DNA of 64,000 bases from Paramicrobacterium fandaimingii (GCF_011751745.2 NZ_CP061170.1:1984001-2048000), one strand, 5' to 3'; counted from the stretch's first letter, positions 36,027 through 45,692 are shown. The notes: generated by a model from the sequence alone, not told the origin. Made by a program: numbers and translations.

Positions 36027-36670
36027 CGTGCCACCTTCCATCGCTTCTCGAGTCGTCGTTGAATGTAGGCGAGAATCAACACAAGAACGATGAAGAAGAA
36101 GGCCACCCACAGCAGAACGACCATTGCCGGCTCACCACGCTCCGATGCATACGCCCGAATGGCACCGGCTTCGTGCACGGCGAATCCCGCGGCAATTGTC
36201 GTGTTCTTCAGAAGAGCGATCAACACGCTCATGAACGGCGGAATCACTGCGCGAAACGCCTGCGGCATGATGACCTGAGTCATCGTCGGCACGAAGGACA
36301 GTCCGATCGCTCGCGCCGCCTCCGCCTGGCCAAGAGGCACAGTGTTGAACCCGGAGCGGAGAACCTCGGCGATGTACGTAGCTGTGTAGAGGCTCAGCGC
36401 GATGATGGCGAGCCAGGTGTAGGAAAACTCCGGAAGCTCGAGCTTGGGGTATCCGAAGGCGAAGAAGAAAAAGATCAGCGTCAGCGGCGTATTGCGCACG
36501 AGGTTGACGTAGGCCGTGCCGACGCCGCGCATCACGGGAACGGGTGACACCCGCATCATGCCGACAATGAGACCGAGGATGGTCGAGAACACCGCCGACC
36601 AGGCGAACAGCACAAGCGTGGTTCGGAACCCCACGACGAAAAGGTCGAGGTTGTTCAGCAAGACGTCCAC
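36023..36670 (-). CDS. Amino-acid ABC transporter permease (GluC-like)
   Basis: The first permease of the importer, 215 residues with about five membrane segments. The EAA loop is TVPLGQAEAARAIGLSFVPT followed by VIMPQAFR. The start is GTG 36670 with AGAGGGA upstream. It follows the binding-protein gene by 74 bases and overlaps the second permease by four, so the two permeases are likely translated in balance. Confidence 0.9.
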   Translation of the reverse strand: MDVLLNNLDLFVVGFRTTLVLFAWSAVFSTILGLIVGMMRVSPVPVMRGVGTAYVNLVRNTPLTLIFFFFAFGYPKLELPEFSYTWLAIIALSLYTATYIAEVLRSGFNTVPLGQAEAARAIGLSFVPTMTQVIMPQAFRAVIPPFMSVLIALLKNTTIAAGFAVHEAGAIRAYASERGEPAMVVLLWVAFFFIVLVLILAYIQRRLEKRWKVAR

Positions 36671-36744
36671 GTGGATCCCTCTGCTCGGTGAGTGTGTGAC
36701 TGATGACAGGGGCGGGCGGCAGCGCCGCCCGCCCGATCATCGGC

Positions 36745-37638
36745 TTAGTAGTCGTCGACCGACGGCTGTTCTGCCTTGACGCCGGCTGCGCCGAGCGTTG
36801 CGTCGTAGATGCCCTGCCAGACGTCGGATCCGTCTGTCAGCACCTGGTTGAGGTAATGACGCAGCGCGTCATCGCCCTTGGGAATGCCGATTCCGTAGTT
36901 CTCCGTCGTGAAGGGCTCACCGACAACCTTGAGCGCATCCGGGTCCTGGGCCGCATAGCCGAGGAGAATCAGCTGGTCCGTCGTCACAACGTCCACCGAA
37001 CCGTCCTTCAGGGCGTCGATGCACTGCGAGTACACGTCGAACTCAACGGGCGTCGCGTCCGGGTAGTTCTCGCGAATGTTCTGGATCGGAGTTGAGCCCG
37101 TTGCCGAGCACACCTTGGTGCCCGCGAGATCGTCCTCGGTCTTGATGTCATCGTTGTCTTTCAGCACCAGAAGGCCCTGTCCCGTGATGAAGTACGGGCC
37201 GGCGAAATCGATCATCTGCTTGCGCTTGTCCGTGATCGAGTAGGTTCCGACGTAGAGGTCGATGTCGCCGTTCACGAGCGCCTGCTCGCGGTTTGCGCTG
37301 GCGATCGCCTCATAGGTGATCTGGTCCTGAGAAAAGCCGAGTGATGCGGCCATCCATCGTGCGATCTCGATGTCGAACCCGCTGCGCTCACCGCTGACGG
37401 CATCCTTGTAACCGAGCCCTGGCTGATCTTCCTTGACGCCGATCTTGATCTCGCCGGCCTTCTTGGCTGCATCGAAAGTCGGGCTGCCCTCCAACTCGAC
37501 GTTCTCGTTCACTTCATAGAGCGACGATGTGTCTTCATCGCCTCCGCCGCCTGGCGCGCCCGGTTCCTCGCCCGCGCAGCCCGAGAGCACCAGCGCCGCT
37601 GCCGCTGCGACGGCGAAGAGCGTCATTCCTTTACGCAT
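36745..37638 (-). CDS. Amino-acid ABC transporter substrate-binding lipoprotein (GluB-like)
   Basis: The solute-binding lipoprotein, 297 residues from ATG 37638 (AAAGGAAAGC upstream). The signal peptide ends in a lipobox LVLSGC with Cys21 as the lipidated residue. A flexible Gly/Pro-rich linker follows, then an SBP_bac_3 domain (GVKEDQPGLGYKD, RSGFDIEIARWMA, YSITDKRKQMIDFAGPYF). The extra frame upstream to 37851 reads through gluA and is spurious. It sits between gluA and gluC. Confidence 0.92.
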   Translation of the reverse strand: MRKGMTLFAVAAAAALVLSGCAGEEPGAPGGGGDEDTSSLYEVNENVELEGSPTFDAAKKAGEIKIGVKEDQPGLGYKDAVSGERSGFDIEIARWMAASLGFSQDQITYEAIASANREQALVNGDIDLYVGTYSITDKRKQMIDFAGPYFITGQGLLVLKDNDDIKTEDDLAGTKVCSATGSTPIQNIRENYPDATPVEFDVYSQCIDALKDGSVDVVTTDQLILLGYAAQDPDALKVVGEPFTTENYGIGIPKGDDALRHYLNQVLTDGSDVWQGIYDATLGAAGVKAEQPSVDDY

Positions 37639-37693
37639 CTGCTTTCCTTTCATCTCGGAGCGAATGCTCCTTGCGTTCTTCTGCCTGCGCTGC

Positions 37694-38518
37694 TCAGTGA
37701 GTGAGCAATTTCGACAGGAAGTCTTTGGCCCGGTCGGATTTCGGGTTCGTGAAGAATTCTTCGGGCGTCGCCTCTTCGACGATCTCGCCTTCGGCCATGA
37801 AGACGACGCGATCGGCCGCTTTTCGGGCGAAACCCATTTCATGCGTGACAACGACCATCGTCATGCCTTCGCTCGCCAATTGAACCATGACGTCGAGAAC
37901 CTCGGTGATCATCTCGGGGTCAAGGGCGCTCGTCGGCTCATCAAAAAGCATCACCTTCGGCTTCATCGCCAGGGCACGCGCGATGGCGACGCGCTGCTGC
38001 TGGCCCCCGGAGAGCTGAGCAGGCATCTTCTCCGCTTGAACGGCCACACCGACCCGCTCGAGCAGCGCTTTCGCTGCCTTCTCCGCTTCGGCCCGCTTCT
38101 GACCGCGCACCCGCGTCGGGCCGAGCGTGACATTCTCAAGAATCGTCTTATGCGCGAACAGGTTGAACGATTGGAACACCATTCCGACGTCGGCTCGCAG
38201 CGCGGCAAGGGCTTTGCCCTCCTCGGGGAGCTTTTTCCCATCGATACGAATCTCGCCGCCGTTGATCACCTCAAGGCGGTTGATCGTGCGGCATAGCGTC
38301 GATTTTCCGGAGCCACTCGGCCCGATCACCACGACGACCTCACCCTTATTAACCGTGAGATTGATGTCCTTCAGCGCGTGAAAGTCACCGTAGTACTTCT
38401 CAACGTGGTCGACGACAACAAGCGGTTCGCCCGCGGCAGCCATAATGGGGTTGCTTGTCGTCTCGAAAGCCGCGGGGCCGCGATCTTTCGCCGACCCCGT
38501 CTGTTCGTTGGATTCCAT
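37694..38518 (-). CDS. Amino-acid ABC transporter ATP-binding protein (GluA-like)
   Basis: The ATPase of the importer, 274 residues. Walker A is GPSGSGKST (66-74), the signature is LSGGQQQR, Walker B is [14 protein letters not shown], and the switch His is in VVTHEMGFA. It is the first gene of the four-gene operon. ATG 38518 lacks a clear Shine-Dalgarno; an internal ATG at residue 26 ([11 protein letters not shown]) is an alternative start that would match family length better. Confidence 0.92.
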   Translation of the reverse strand: MESNEQTGSAKDRGPAAFETTSNPIMAAAGEPLVVVDHVEKYYGDFHALKDINLTVNKGEVVVVIGPSGSGKSTLCRTINRLEVINGGEIRIDGKKLPEEGKALAALRADVGMVFQSFNLFAHKTILENVTLGPTRVRGQKRAEAEKAAKALLERVGVAVQAEKMPAQLSGGQQQRVAIARALAMKPKVMLFDEPTSALDPEMITEVLDVMVQLASEGMTMVVVTHEMGFARKAADRVVFMAEGEIVEEATPEEFFTNPKSDRAKDFLSKLLTH

Positions 38519-38586
38519 ACGGTTTACGCTATGCGACCTACCCCCTATTCGCGGGTGCTGAATCCTCCCCGTTACGGATTCGTAAC

Positions 38587-39408
38587 TTAACGAACCGCGC
38601 CCTTATCGGATGCTGCCTGCGCGAACGCTGATTCGTAGAGGCACACCGATGCCGCCGTCGCGAGATTCATCGATTCGGCCTTGCCATAGATAGGAACGCG
38701 GATGGCGCCATCGGCGAGCTGAAGATCATCGACGGAGAGTCCCCGGGCCTCGTTTCCGAAAAGCCACGCGGTCTGCTGCGCGAGCGCCCCGCTCTCGCGG
38801 TATTCGAGGAGGTCCTGGCCCTTGACGTCTGCAGCCAGGATCGACATGCCAGCCGCGCGAAGCTGGCTCAGGACAGTGCCGAGCTCCAGCCCGACCGAGA
38901 GCGGCAGATGGAAGAGCGAGCCTGTGGTCGAACGAACCACTTTGGGGTTGAACGGATCGACAGAGCGTCCCGTCAGCACGACCGCATCGGCTCCGGCAGC
39001 ATCCGCCGCCCTGATGATGGTCCCGAGATTGCCCGGGTCCCGCACCTCTTCAAGAACGGCAAGCAGACGAGGCGCCCCAGCGAGAATGTCTTTCAGCGAC
39101 GTCGGGTGCTGTCGACACACGGCTGCAATGCCCTGCGGAGTCACCGTGTCCGTCATGACATCCAGCACGTCTTCCGTGACGAACTCCGCGTCGAGGTTCG
39201 CCTCCGTGGCCGACACCACCAGCTCGGCGTGCTTCTGCGCTGCTGTCGGAGTGACGAACAGCTCTTCAATAAGCTCTGGGCGCCAGGCAAGTGCCTCGGA
39301 AACAGCCTGTGGCCCCTCGAGGAGAAACAGTCCGGTCTCTTGTCGAGTTTGACGCCGTGAGAGTTTTGCTACGGCTTTAACGCGGGCGGAGCGCGGGTTT
39401 TCGATCAC
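38587..39408 (-). CDS. TrmH/SpoU-family RNA 2'-O-methyltransferase
   Basis: A 273-residue SPOUT methyltransferase that would modify a ribose in rRNA or tRNA. The N-terminal substrate-binding domain ([14 protein letters not shown]) is followed by the three SPOUT motifs: [31 protein letters not shown] and [21 protein letters not shown]. The last forms the knot with the SAM site. It lies downstream of rplT on the same strand but beyond a terminator, so it may have its own promoter. Target unknown; resembles Rv1644 (TsnR) by position. Confidence 0.9.
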   Translation of the reverse strand: MIENPRSARVKAVAKLSRRQTRQETGLFLLEGPQAVSEALAWRPELIEELFVTPTAAQKHAELVVSATEANLDAEFVTEDVLDVMTDTVTPQGIAAVCRQHPTSLKDILAGAPRLLAVLEEVRDPGNLGTIIRAADAAGADAVVLTGRSVDPFNPKVVRSTTGSLFHLPLSVGLELGTVLSQLRAAGMSILAADVKGQDLLEYRESGALAQQTAWLFGNEARGLSVDDLQLADGAIRVPIYGKAESMNLATAASVCLYESAFAQAASDKGAVR

Positions 39409-39438
39409 GGTCTCAGTCTACGGGGCGGTTAACCGACA

Positions 39439-39468
39439 ATGGCGGGCACCCGGTTGGGTGCCCGCCAT
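39439..39468 (-). terminator. Terminator after rplT
   Basis: A perfect 13-bp stem (ATGGCGGGCACCC and its complement) with a four-base GGTT loop, 20 bases downstream of rplT. There is no long U-tract. It should end the infC-rpmI-rplT message before the methyltransferase gene. Confidence 0.75.
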
Positions 39469-39488
39469 CGTGAACGAAATGGTGAGTG

Positions 39489-39881
39489 CTACGCAGCCTC
39501 ATCCGACTTCGGAGCCGACGTGTCAGCCGGGAGCGCCTTCTTCGCAGCCTCAACAAGCGCGGTGAATGCGGAGGGTTCATTCACGGCGAGCTCGGCGAGC
39601 ATGCGACGATCAACCTCAACACCGGCAAGGCCAAGGCCCTGGATGAGGCGGTTGTAGGTGAGCCCGTTCGCGCGCGACGCAGCGTTGATGCGCTGAATCC
39701 ACAGTCGACGGAAGTCGCCCTTGCGCTGGCGACGGTCACGGTACGAGTACACGAACGAGTGGGTGACCTGCTCCTTCGCCTTACGGTAAAGGCGTGAACG
39801 CTGTCCGCGGTATCCCTCGGCGCGCTCAAGGATGACCCGACGCTTCTTGTGGGCGTTGACGGCCCTCTTTACTCTTGCCAT
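39489..39881 (-). CDS. rplT: 50S ribosomal protein L20
   Basis: L20 binds 23S rRNA early in 50S assembly. The 130-residue protein starts [15 protein letters not shown] and contains the conserved [16 protein letters not shown] and [22 protein letters not shown] tail ending [12 protein letters not shown] extends beyond the usual L20 length. It is the last gene of infC-rpmI-rplT, 28 bases after rpmI. Confidence 0.97.
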   Translation of the reverse strand: MARVKRAVNAHKKRRVILERAEGYRGQRSRLYRKAKEQVTHSFVYSYRDRRQRKGDFRRLWIQRINAASRANGLTYNRLIQGLGLAGVEVDRRMLAELAVNEPSAFTALVEAAKKALPADTSAPKSDEAA

Positions 39882-39909
39882 TTCTCTATCTTCCTAACGG
39901 GTCTTCGGC

Positions 39910-40104
39910 TCAGCGTCCGAGAAGCTTCTTGGCCATCTTTGTGTCGGCAGGCGCCATCACCTGATCCTGGTTCAGGCGACGCTTGCGCTTCGATGCCTTC
40001 ACCTCGAGGTTGTGGCGCATTCCGGCCTGCTGCTTCATGATCTTGCCGCTTCCGGTCACCTTGAAGCGCTTCTTGGCCCCTGAGTGGGTCTTCTGCTTAG
40101 GCAT
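39910..40104 (-). CDS. rpmI: 50S ribosomal protein L35
   Basis: L35, 64 residues from ATG 40104: [20 protein letters not shown], then a basic helix ending MAKKLLGR. The frame open to 40140 is inside infC. The start lies inside the final codons of infC (eight-base overlap), so translation is coupled, consistent with joint control of IF3, L35 and L20. Confidence 0.96.
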   Translation of the reverse strand: MPKQKTHSGAKKRFKVTGSGKIMKQQAGMRHNLEVKASKRKRRLNQDQVMAPADTKMAKKLLGR

Positions 40105-40681
40105 TCTTTTCCTCCTGCTTAGCCGCTTTCTTGGCAGCACGTTGTGCGTTGGCCTCCGCCTTCGCCTCTGACTTGTTCTTCAGAGGTCCGATGACCATGA
40201 CCATATTTCTACCGTCGATCTTCGGGTTGGACTCCACAGTTCCAAACTCCGCGACATCGTCGGCAAACTTTTGAAGCAAGCGAACACCCATCTCGGGGCG
40301 GGACTGCTCGCGGCCGCGGAACAAAATCATTGCCTTGACCTTGTCGCCGCCCTTGAGGAAGCCCTCAGCGCGCTTGCGCTTCGTTTCGTAATCGTGGGCA
40401 TCGATCTTGAGTCGGAACCGCACCTCTTTGAGCACGGTATTCGCCTGGTTGCGCCGAGCCTCCTTGGCTTTCTGCGCAGCCTCGTACTTGAATTTGCCGT
40501 AGTCCATAATCTTGGCCACGGGTGGCTTCGAATTGGGGGCGACCTCAACGAGATCGAGGTCGGCCTCCTGAGCGAGCCGAAGCGCGACGTCGAGCTTGAC
40601 AACGCCTACCTGCTCGCCGCTTGGGCCGACGAGTCTAACCTCCGGAACCCGGATACGGTCATTGGTACGGGGATCGCTGAT
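40097..40681 (-). CDS. infC: Translation initiation factor IF-3, starting at ATC
   Basis: IF3 prevents premature subunit joining and checks start codons. The N-terminal domain ([20 protein letters not shown], then EQVGVV and [12 protein letters not shown]) is encoded upstream of the first canonical codon (GTG 40519), and the C-domain follows ([15 protein letters not shown]). Between an in-frame TAA and that GTG there is no ATG, GTG or TTG. ATC 40681 is preceded by GAGGAG with six-base spacing. Starting there gives 194 residues, the normal length. AUU or AUC starts are known for infC and allow IF3 to repress its own translation. First gene of infC-rpmI-rplT. Confidence 0.95.
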   Translation of the reverse strand: MSDPRTNDRIRVPEVRLVGPSGEQVGVVKLDVALRLAQEADLDLVEVAPNSKPPVAKIMDYGKFKYEAAQKAKEARRNQANTVLKEVRFRLKIDAHDYETKRKRAEGFLKGGDKVKAMILFRGREQSRPEMGVRLLQKFADDVAEFGTVESNPKIDGRNMVMVIGPLKNKSEAKAEANAQRAAKKAAKQEEKNA

Positions 40682-40693
40682 GCGGAACTCCTC
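40679..40693 (-). promoter_or_regulatory. infC ribosome binding site and ATC start
   Basis: The minus strand reads GAGGAG (40693-40688), six spacer bases, then ATC (40681-40679). This Shine-Dalgarno decides the start of infC and would make a poor initiator codon workable, as in IF3 autoregulation. Confidence 0.88.
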
Positions 40694-40763
40694 TGATTTG
40701 ATTTACCTTGCCTCTGTGCCGGCGGATACCGGTACATGACGAGAGAGGAGTCACATGTGCACG

Positions 40764-40802
40764 ACAGCGTCTTGCACCGCACCCTATCTACCGAGACGCT
40801 GT
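40764..40802 (-). promoter_or_regulatory. Inverted repeat in the region upstream of infC
   Basis: Perfect 9-bp arms ACAGCGTCT (40764-40772) and AGACGCTGT (40794-40802) enclose 21 bases, about 85 bases before the infC start and inside the roughly 240-base divergent region with DUF1844. If transcribed, it would form a leader stem. Many IF3-L35-L20 operons carry regulatory leaders, but this one does not obviously match a known L20 leader. Confidence 0.5.
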
Positions 40803-40922
40803 GCGACCCGGCGGAGTGCAACAACCCGGTAACCTTGATAGCGGTCAAGCGCGGGTGGGAGTTTCTCCACTTTCGCCTTGGGATACATCCCATGGACTGC
40901 AATAGACTACCAGAGGAAAAGT

Positions 40923-41297
40923 GTGAACACGACCGAAAACGAAGAGAACCGCGTCAACGATTTCGACCAAGCGTTGAATGAGGTGACTCGGGACATCGCC
41001 GAGGTTGGCGCCGTCGAAGTGATTACGACGACGGCCGTTCATCTGATGAGCGCCGCGGCCGTCAAGTGCGGGTTGGCGGATGATGCCGATTCGCAGACCG
41101 ACCTTGACGAGGCACGCAAACTCATCAACGCTCTCGCCGGTCTGATTACGGCGGGCGCTCCGGAAATCAGCGATATGCATGCTCGCAGCCTTCGCGACGG
41201 ACTGCGTACCCTGCAGCTTGCGTTCCGAGAGGCATCATCGATCCCCGATGCTCCCGGAGCTGGCCCGGGCGAGAAGTGGACGGGTCCTGTCTCCTAA
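40923..41297 (+). CDS. DUF1844 family protein
   Basis: A 124-residue protein from GTG 40923 (GAGGAAAA upstream). It has a helical body (VEVITTTAVHLMSAAAVKCGLAD, DLDEARKLINALAGLIT, RSLRDGLRTLQLAFREAS) typical of DUF1844, whose function is unknown. Its place divergent from infC is conserved in Actinobacteria, hinting at a translation-linked role, but that is inference. A TAGACT -10-like box lies at 40903-40908. The last codons overlap the convergent SseB-like gene by four bases. Confidence 0.85.
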   Translation: MNTTENEENRVNDFDQALNEVTRDIAEVGAVEVITTTAVHLMSAAAVKCGLADDADSQTDLDEARKLINALAGLITAGAPEISDMHARSLRDGLRTLQLAFREASSIPDAPGAGPGEKWTGPVS

Positions 41298-42067
41298 GCA
41301 GGAGGGCCGGCCGCGATAGCGACCTTCAGCGAATCCACGCGGTTCGCGATCAGGCCCTCCGCGGCCCACTGTGAGCTCTGCGCCGACACCAGAGCGTCAA
41401 GCTCCTCACGGTTCAGCCCAGAAACCAATGAGAGCGTCACGATCGTCTCGGGCGCCGTCAGCCGGGCAGTCGGATCCCCCGCCTCCACCGTGATTCCGGT
41501 TATGCGCGGGTCGGCGCGTGCCGATCTCTCGAACGCCGCAATCACCTCTGGGTCTGCGAAGCTTGGAATCCACGCTTGTGACTGCGCAATGCTCCAGAGC
41601 GCCGGTCGCCGAATGACGAACTCCGTGGGTGTCGTCGGATCGAGAACGACAAGGTCGGTGCGCTCCTCCGCCGCAGCGAGCGCAACGCGCACTCCCTCGG
41701 AGGGCACGGGCCGCGCGTCGGGATTCCACGAGCGCATCGCGTCTACCGACGAGAACACGGGCATCACGTTACGGCCGTCTGGACCGCCGACGGTGATGAT
41801 CGACAGTTCCTGGGTCTTGTCGACAACAAGCCCATCTTTGGTCAGGCCATGTTCGCCTGCATGGGCGACAAGGGGAATCAATAGGCGGCTGACAGCAAAC
41901 TCAGCGACGACTCGGCGTCCGTCATCGTCACCGCTCTGAAATGCCTCGAGTGCCTGGATCAGCCCCGCAGGTGCAGTGCCATCGTCTGCAGCTCTCTCGT
42001 TCGGGCGGAAGCTGCGTCCAGCCCACGGTTGGCCGGCCGAGTCCGCTTTGTCAGTCGGATGCGACAT
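41294..42067 (-). CDS. SseB-family protein
   Basis: A 257-residue protein with an SseB-like N-terminal domain. The N-terminal half has [43 protein letters not shown] and [20 protein letters not shown], followed by a second domain to the C-terminus ([16 protein letters not shown]). SseB proteins were named for an enhancer of serine sensitivity and have no firm activity. The start ATG 42067 lies inside the end of priA (17-base overlap), so it is read with the his genes; the frame open to 42199 is priA. Confidence 0.8.
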   Translation of the reverse strand: MSHPTDKADSAGQPWAGRSFRPNERAADDGTAPAGLIQALEAFQSGDDDGRRVVAEFAVSRLLIPLVAHAGEHGLTKDGLVVDKTQELSIITVGGPDGRNVMPVFSSVDAMRSWNPDARPVPSEGVRVALAAAEERTDLVVLDPTTPTEFVIRRPALWSIAQSQAWIPSFADPEVIAAFERSARADPRITGITVEAGDPTARLTAPETIVTLSLVSGLNREELDALVSAQSSQWAAEGLIANRVDSLKVAIAAGPPA

Positions 42068-42797
42068 CCAGGGCCTCTGCGAGTGTGAAGGCGCCGGCAT
42101 ACAGCGCCTTACCGACGATCGCCCCCTCAAGGCCAAGCGGCACAAGCTCTCTGAGCGCGGCGATGTCGTCGAGACTCGAAATTCCTCCGGATGCGACAAC
42201 CGGATGCTCCGTGTGATTCATCACCTCGGTGAGCAGTTCGATATTCGGGCCTTTGAGCGTGCCGTCCTTTGTCACGTCGGTGACGACGTAGCGAGCACAG
42301 CCAGCCTCCTCGAGGCGGTCGAGCACGTGCCACAGGTCGCCACCGTCGCGGGTCCATCCCCGCGCTGCGAGCGTTGTTCCCCGCACGTCGAGGCCGACGG
42401 CTATCGCTTCGCCGTACTGACCGATGACATTTGCTGCCCACTCGGGGTTCTCGAGAGCCGCTGTACCGAGGTTGATGCGCTTGGCCCCGCTGGACAGGGC
42501 CGCCTCGAGTGATTCGTCGTCCCGGATTCCTCCGGACAACTCCACGTTGATGCCGCGCACGCTCTTGATCACTCGTCTGATGACGGAGGCGTTGTTGCCT
42601 CGGCCGAATGCTGCATCAAGGTCGACGAGGTGAATCCACTCGGCGCCGGCGTCAGCCCAGGCTTCCGCAGCATCGACGGGGTCGCCATAATTCGTCTCGC
42701 TCCCGGCCTCGCCTTGAGTGAGCCTCACGGCTTTGCCATCGGCAACGTCTACGGCCGGCAGCAGTTCGAGTGCCGGAGCCTGATTGAACTCGCGCAT
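42051..42797 (-). CDS. priA: Phosphoribosyl isomerase A (HisA/PriA)
   Basis: A TIM-barrel isomerase of 248 residues. In Actinobacteria the HisA homologue often acts on both ProFAR (histidine) and phosphoribosyl anthranilate (tryptophan). Catalytic aspartates are Asp17 ([10 protein letters not shown]) and Asp174 ([10 protein letters not shown]), with GGIRDDESL and [10 protein letters not shown] phosphate sites. Start ATG 42797 is better placed than ATG 42803, which abuts the AAAGG. Dual function is inferred from the phylum; no trpF is visible in the window. Confidence 0.92.
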   Translation of the reverse strand: MREFNQAPALELLPAVDVADGKAVRLTQGEAGSETNYGDPVDAAEAWADAGAEWIHLVDLDAAFGRGNNASVIRRVIKSVRGINVELSGGIRDDESLEAALSSGAKRINLGTAALENPEWAANVIGQYGEAIAVGLDVRGTTLAARGWTRDGGDLWHVLDRLEEAGCARYVVTDVTKDGTLKGPNIELLTEVMNHTEHPVVASGGISSLDDIAALRELVPLGLEGAIVGKALYAGAFTLAEALDVASD

Positions 42798-42849
42798 TTC
42801 CATCCTTTGAAGAGCGTTGCGTGTGCCTGTGCAGCACAAGAACCCTATG

Positions 42850-43491
42850 TTAGTGAGCGGTGAGGGTATCCACCCAATTCGTGAGCAAGCGGATGCCCGC
42901 CTTCCCCGATTTCTCCGGGTGAAACTGAGTGGCCCACAGCGGTCCGTTTTCAACGGCCGCGATGAATCGTTCACCATGCTCGGCCCACGTGACCTGAGGG
43001 GCGGCGAACGGCCCGGATGCGTCGAGCGGCCACGCGCGTGCGGCATAGGAGTGCACAAAATAGAACCGCTCAGACGCGACACCGGCGAACAGCGCTGACG
43101 CGGCCGGAGCATCCACTGTGTTCCATCCCATGTGCGGCAGCACAGGAGCGTCGAGCTTCTCGACGACGCCCGGCCACTGAGCAAGTCCTTCAGCGTCAAA
43201 ACCACGCTCGACACCGGAGTCGAACATCACCTGCATCCCGACGCAGATCCCGAGTACGGGGCGCCCACCGGCGAGACGCCGATCGATGACCTCGTCCGCG
43301 CCGGAAGATCGCAGCTGATCGACGACGGCGCGAAAAGCCCCGACACCGGGAACAAGCAGCCCATCTGATTCGAAAGCCTCGCGCTTGCTGCCTGTCAGTC
43401 GAACATCAGCACCAGCGGCTTCGAGAGCTTTCACAGCCGAGTGGACATTGCCCGAACCATAGTCGAAGACCACGACGCGGGGTGCGCTCAC
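42850..43491 (-). CDS. hisH: Imidazole glycerol phosphate synthase glutaminase subunit
   Basis: HisH supplies ammonia from glutamine to HisF. The 213-residue class I amidotransferase has the oxyanion region [11 protein letters not shown], nucleophile Cys83 (GICVGMQ), and the catalytic His191 and Glu193 (QFHPEKS). The partner hisF is not in the window. It overlaps hisB by ATGA and ends 52 bases before priA. Confidence 0.95.
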   Translation of the reverse strand: MSAPRVVVFDYGSGNVHSAVKALEAAGADVRLTGSKREAFESDGLLVPGVGAFRAVVDQLRSSGADEVIDRRLAGGRPVLGICVGMQVMFDSGVERGFDAEGLAQWPGVVEKLDAPVLPHMGWNTVDAPAASALFAGVASERFYFVHSYAARAWPLDASGPFAAPQVTWAEHGERFIAAVENGPLWATQFHPEKSGKAGIRLLTNWVDTLTAH

Positions 43492-44099
43492 AGCGCACCC
43501 TTTGTCGACGGAATCCCCGAGACAAGCGGATCCAACGATTTAGCTTGCCGGAACGCTCGTGCGAACGCCTTGAACTCAGCTTCAGCAATGTGATGGGGGT
43601 CGCGGCCGACCTTCAGCTCGACGTGAACTGTCAGCGCCGCGTTGAGCGCTATCGCTTCAAAGACGTGACGCACCATCGACCCCGTGAAGTGGCCGCCAAT
43701 CAGATGAAATTCGAAGCCCTCCGGTTCTCCGCCGTGAACGAGATACGGTCGCCCTGAGATGTCGACAACGGCTTGCGCAAGAGCCTCATCCAGGGGGACG
43801 AGCGCATCGCCATAGCGAGAGATCCCGGCTTTCGTGCCGAGTGCCTCCCTGATCGCCAACCCGAGTGCGATGCCGATGTCCTCCACCGTGTGGTGAACGT
43901 CGATGTCGGTGTCCCCCGTTGCGCGAACAGTGAGATCGGTGAGCGAGTGTTTGGCAAATGCCGTCAGCAGGTGATCGAAGAACGGCACAGACGTCGAGAT
44001 GTCGCTCGTGCCCGAACCGTCCAAATCGATGTGCAGGTCGATGGACGACTCGCTAGTCTCGCGCTGAATGCGTGCGACGCGTGAAGAAGTCATACTCAT
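43488..44099 (-). CDS. hisB: Imidazoleglycerol-phosphate dehydratase
   Basis: A monofunctional HisB dehydratase of 203 residues, using two Mn ions. The two metal-binding halves are visible as [13 protein letters not shown] (39-51) with [13 protein letters not shown] (68-80), and [15 protein letters not shown] with [16 protein letters not shown]. It has no N-terminal phosphatase domain, as expected outside enterobacteria. Overlaps hisC and hisH by ATGA each. Confidence 0.96.
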   Translation of the reverse strand: MSMTSSRVARIQRETSESSIDLHIDLDGSGTSDISTSVPFFDHLLTAFAKHSLTDLTVRATGDTDIDVHHTVEDIGIALGLAIREALGTKAGISRYGDALVPLDEALAQAVVDISGRPYLVHGGEPEGFEFHLIGGHFTGSMVRHVFEAIALNAALTVHVELKVGRDPHHIAEAEFKAFARAFRQAKSLDPLVSGIPSTKGAL

Positions 44100-45172
44100 G
44101 ATCGTAGTGCGGTCATCGCGTCGAGGAACGCAGACGTCTCGGTTTCCGTGCCGGCCGTAACGCGCATGTGGCCGTCGATGCCAACATCTCTGATGAGGAT
44201 GCCGCGCTCGAACAGGTGTTGGAACAGCGCCGATGTGTCGTCGACGCCGCCGAAGAAAACGAAGTTGCTTCCCGACCTGTACGGTCGGTACCCGAGTTCG
44301 GCGAGCCCGCTCGACATGCGGTCTCGCTGCGCCCGGATGTCGTCAACGACAGCAAGCATGGCATCGGAATGCCGCAACGCCGCCCGAGCAGCAGCCTGAG
44401 TCAGCGCCGACAGGTGGTACGGAAGTCGAACAAGGCGCAGAGCATCGGCAATCGCGGGATCAGCGGCGAGGTAACCGACGCGAGCCCCGGCAAATGCGAA
44501 TGCCTTGCTCATCGTGCGAGAGACGATAAGGCGAGGCCGTCCTTGGAGCAGCTCCAGCGCGCTTGGGGTTCCCTGATCAGAGAACTCGGCATACGCCTCG
44601 TCGACGATGACGATCCCCGGTGCTGCCTCGTATGCGGCGCGAATGGTGTCGAGGGTCAGAGGCGTGCCCGTCGGGTTGTTCGGTGAGCACAGCACGACGA
44701 CGTCGGGCGCGTCCTCCGCGATCACGCGAGCGATGTACTCGGGTGAGAGCTCGAAATCCTTTTCCCTCTCGCGACCGATCCATCGTGTGTTTGTCCCCAT
44801 GGCAAGCAATGGGTACATCGAATACGTGGGAGTGAACCCAAGAAAAGTCCGCCCCGGGCCGCCGAACGCCAGAAGAATCTGCTGCAGCACCTCGTTCGAG
44901 CCGTTTGCGGCCCAGATATTCTCTGCCCGCATACCGTGCCCCAGATACGCCGCGAAGTCCTGCCGCAGTTCGGTGAACTCGCGGTCCGGATAGCGATTCA
45001 GCCCGATGATCGACGCTGCAACAGCCCCAACGATATCGTGCGCCACAACCTCTGGAATGCCATGTGTGTTCTCATTGACGTTCAGCGAAATCGGAACCGG
45101 AGCCTGCGGGGCACCGTACGGAGAGCGGCCGCGAAGGCCGTCGCGAAGAGGAAGATCATCGAATGTGGTCAC
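44096..45172 (-). CDS. hisC: Histidinol-phosphate aminotransferase
   Basis: A class I/II PLP aminotransferase of 358 residues that makes histidinol phosphate. NENTHG (33-38), CSPNNPTGT (162-170), the cofactor Asp191 in DEAYAEF and Schiff-base Lys223 in [12 protein letters not shown] are all present. It is the first his gene here. hisD, which normally precedes hisC, is absent; a LysM gene sits directly upstream with an 18-base gap. Confidence 0.94.
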   Translation of the reverse strand: MTTFDDLPLRDGLRGRSPYGAPQAPVPISLNVNENTHGIPEVVAHDIVGAVAASIIGLNRYPDREFTELRQDFAAYLGHGMRAENIWAANGSNEVLQQILLAFGGPGRTFLGFTPTYSMYPLLAMGTNTRWIGREREKDFELSPEYIARVIAEDAPDVVVLCSPNNPTGTPLTLDTIRAAYEAAPGIVIVDEAYAEFSDQGTPSALELLQGRPRLIVSRTMSKAFAFAGARVGYLAADPAIADALRLVRLPYHLSALTQAAARAALRHSDAMLAVVDDIRAQRDRMSSGLAELGYRPYRSGSNFVFFGGVDDTSALFQHLFERGILIRDVGIDGHMRVTAGTETETSAFLDAMTALRS

Positions 45173-45189
45173 CCCTCCATCGTATGGGC

Positions 45190-45534
45190 TTACCGAACAG
45201 CTTCCTCGTACCGTGACGGGATCGCGATTCGCTCACCCGCGGCCACCGATGACGTCTCAAGTCGATTGAGGTCGACGATCTCCGCAACCACGTCGCGGGG
45301 GTCGTGATCAGGCGCGATGCGCTCTGCCAGCATCCACAGCGATTCACCGGCGGAGACGGTCACGTATTCGAAGGTCGCCGACGATGACGAGTCGGATGCC
45401 ACGGCGGAATTCGCGTGTACAGCGCCAAAGGCGATGCCGAACACAAAGGGAATAGCAGCGATTCCCGTAAGAACGGCGCGGCCGCGGGCGGTGAGACGAA
45501 GCCGGGGTGCTGCATTGGTCTGCGGGGATGTCAT
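45190..45534 (-). CDS. Small membrane-anchored LysM protein, candidate SOS cell-division suppressor
   Basis: A 114-residue protein with a basic N-terminus, one membrane segment (about 18-42) and an extracellular LysM peptidoglycan-binding domain (57-105, FEYVTVSAGESLWMLAERIA). It diverges from lexA. Genes of this layout include Bacillus yneA, Corynebacterium divS and mycobacterial Rv2719c, which delay septation during the SOS response. A LexA-box-like site lies about 70 bases upstream. The role is inferred from context and architecture; protein similarity to YneA beyond TM plus LysM is not evident. Confidence 0.8.
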   Translation of the reverse strand: MTSPQTNAAPRLRLTARGRAVLTGIAAIPFVFGIAFGAVHANSAVASDSSSSATFEYVTVSAGESLWMLAERIAPDHDPRDVVAEIVDLNRLETSSVAAGERIAIPSRYEEAVR

Positions 45535-45603
45535 CGTTCTGCTCCTTCGTTGACGAGTTCGTTTCGGCCCTCAGGCCGGTGAGGGCCGAAACGAACCTGT
45601 GTT

Positions 45604-45619
45604 CCGAACCTATCTTCGA
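45604..45619 (-). promoter_or_regulatory. Candidate LexA box 1 (LysM gene side)
   Basis: CCGAAC-CTAT-CTTCGA matches the Gram-positive LexA consensus CGAAC-N4-GTTCG-type site (TCGAAC-N4-GTTCGA) at 10 of 12 positions. It lies 70 bases upstream of the LysM gene in the lexA divergent region. Confidence 0.65.
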
Positions 45620-45676
45620 CTGTTCGAACTGTCAACCATCTTTTTCGGTTGTCGCCGAAGAAATTCCGCGACACAC

Positions 45677-45692
45677 TCGAATAGATGTTTGC
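45677..45692 (+). promoter_or_regulatory. Candidate LexA box 2 (lexA side)
   Basis: TCGAAT-AGAT-GTTTGC matches the TCGAAC-N4-GTTCGA consensus at 9 of 12 positions, 95 bases before lexA. It is weaker than box 1 but correctly placed for autorepression. Confidence 0.5.
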
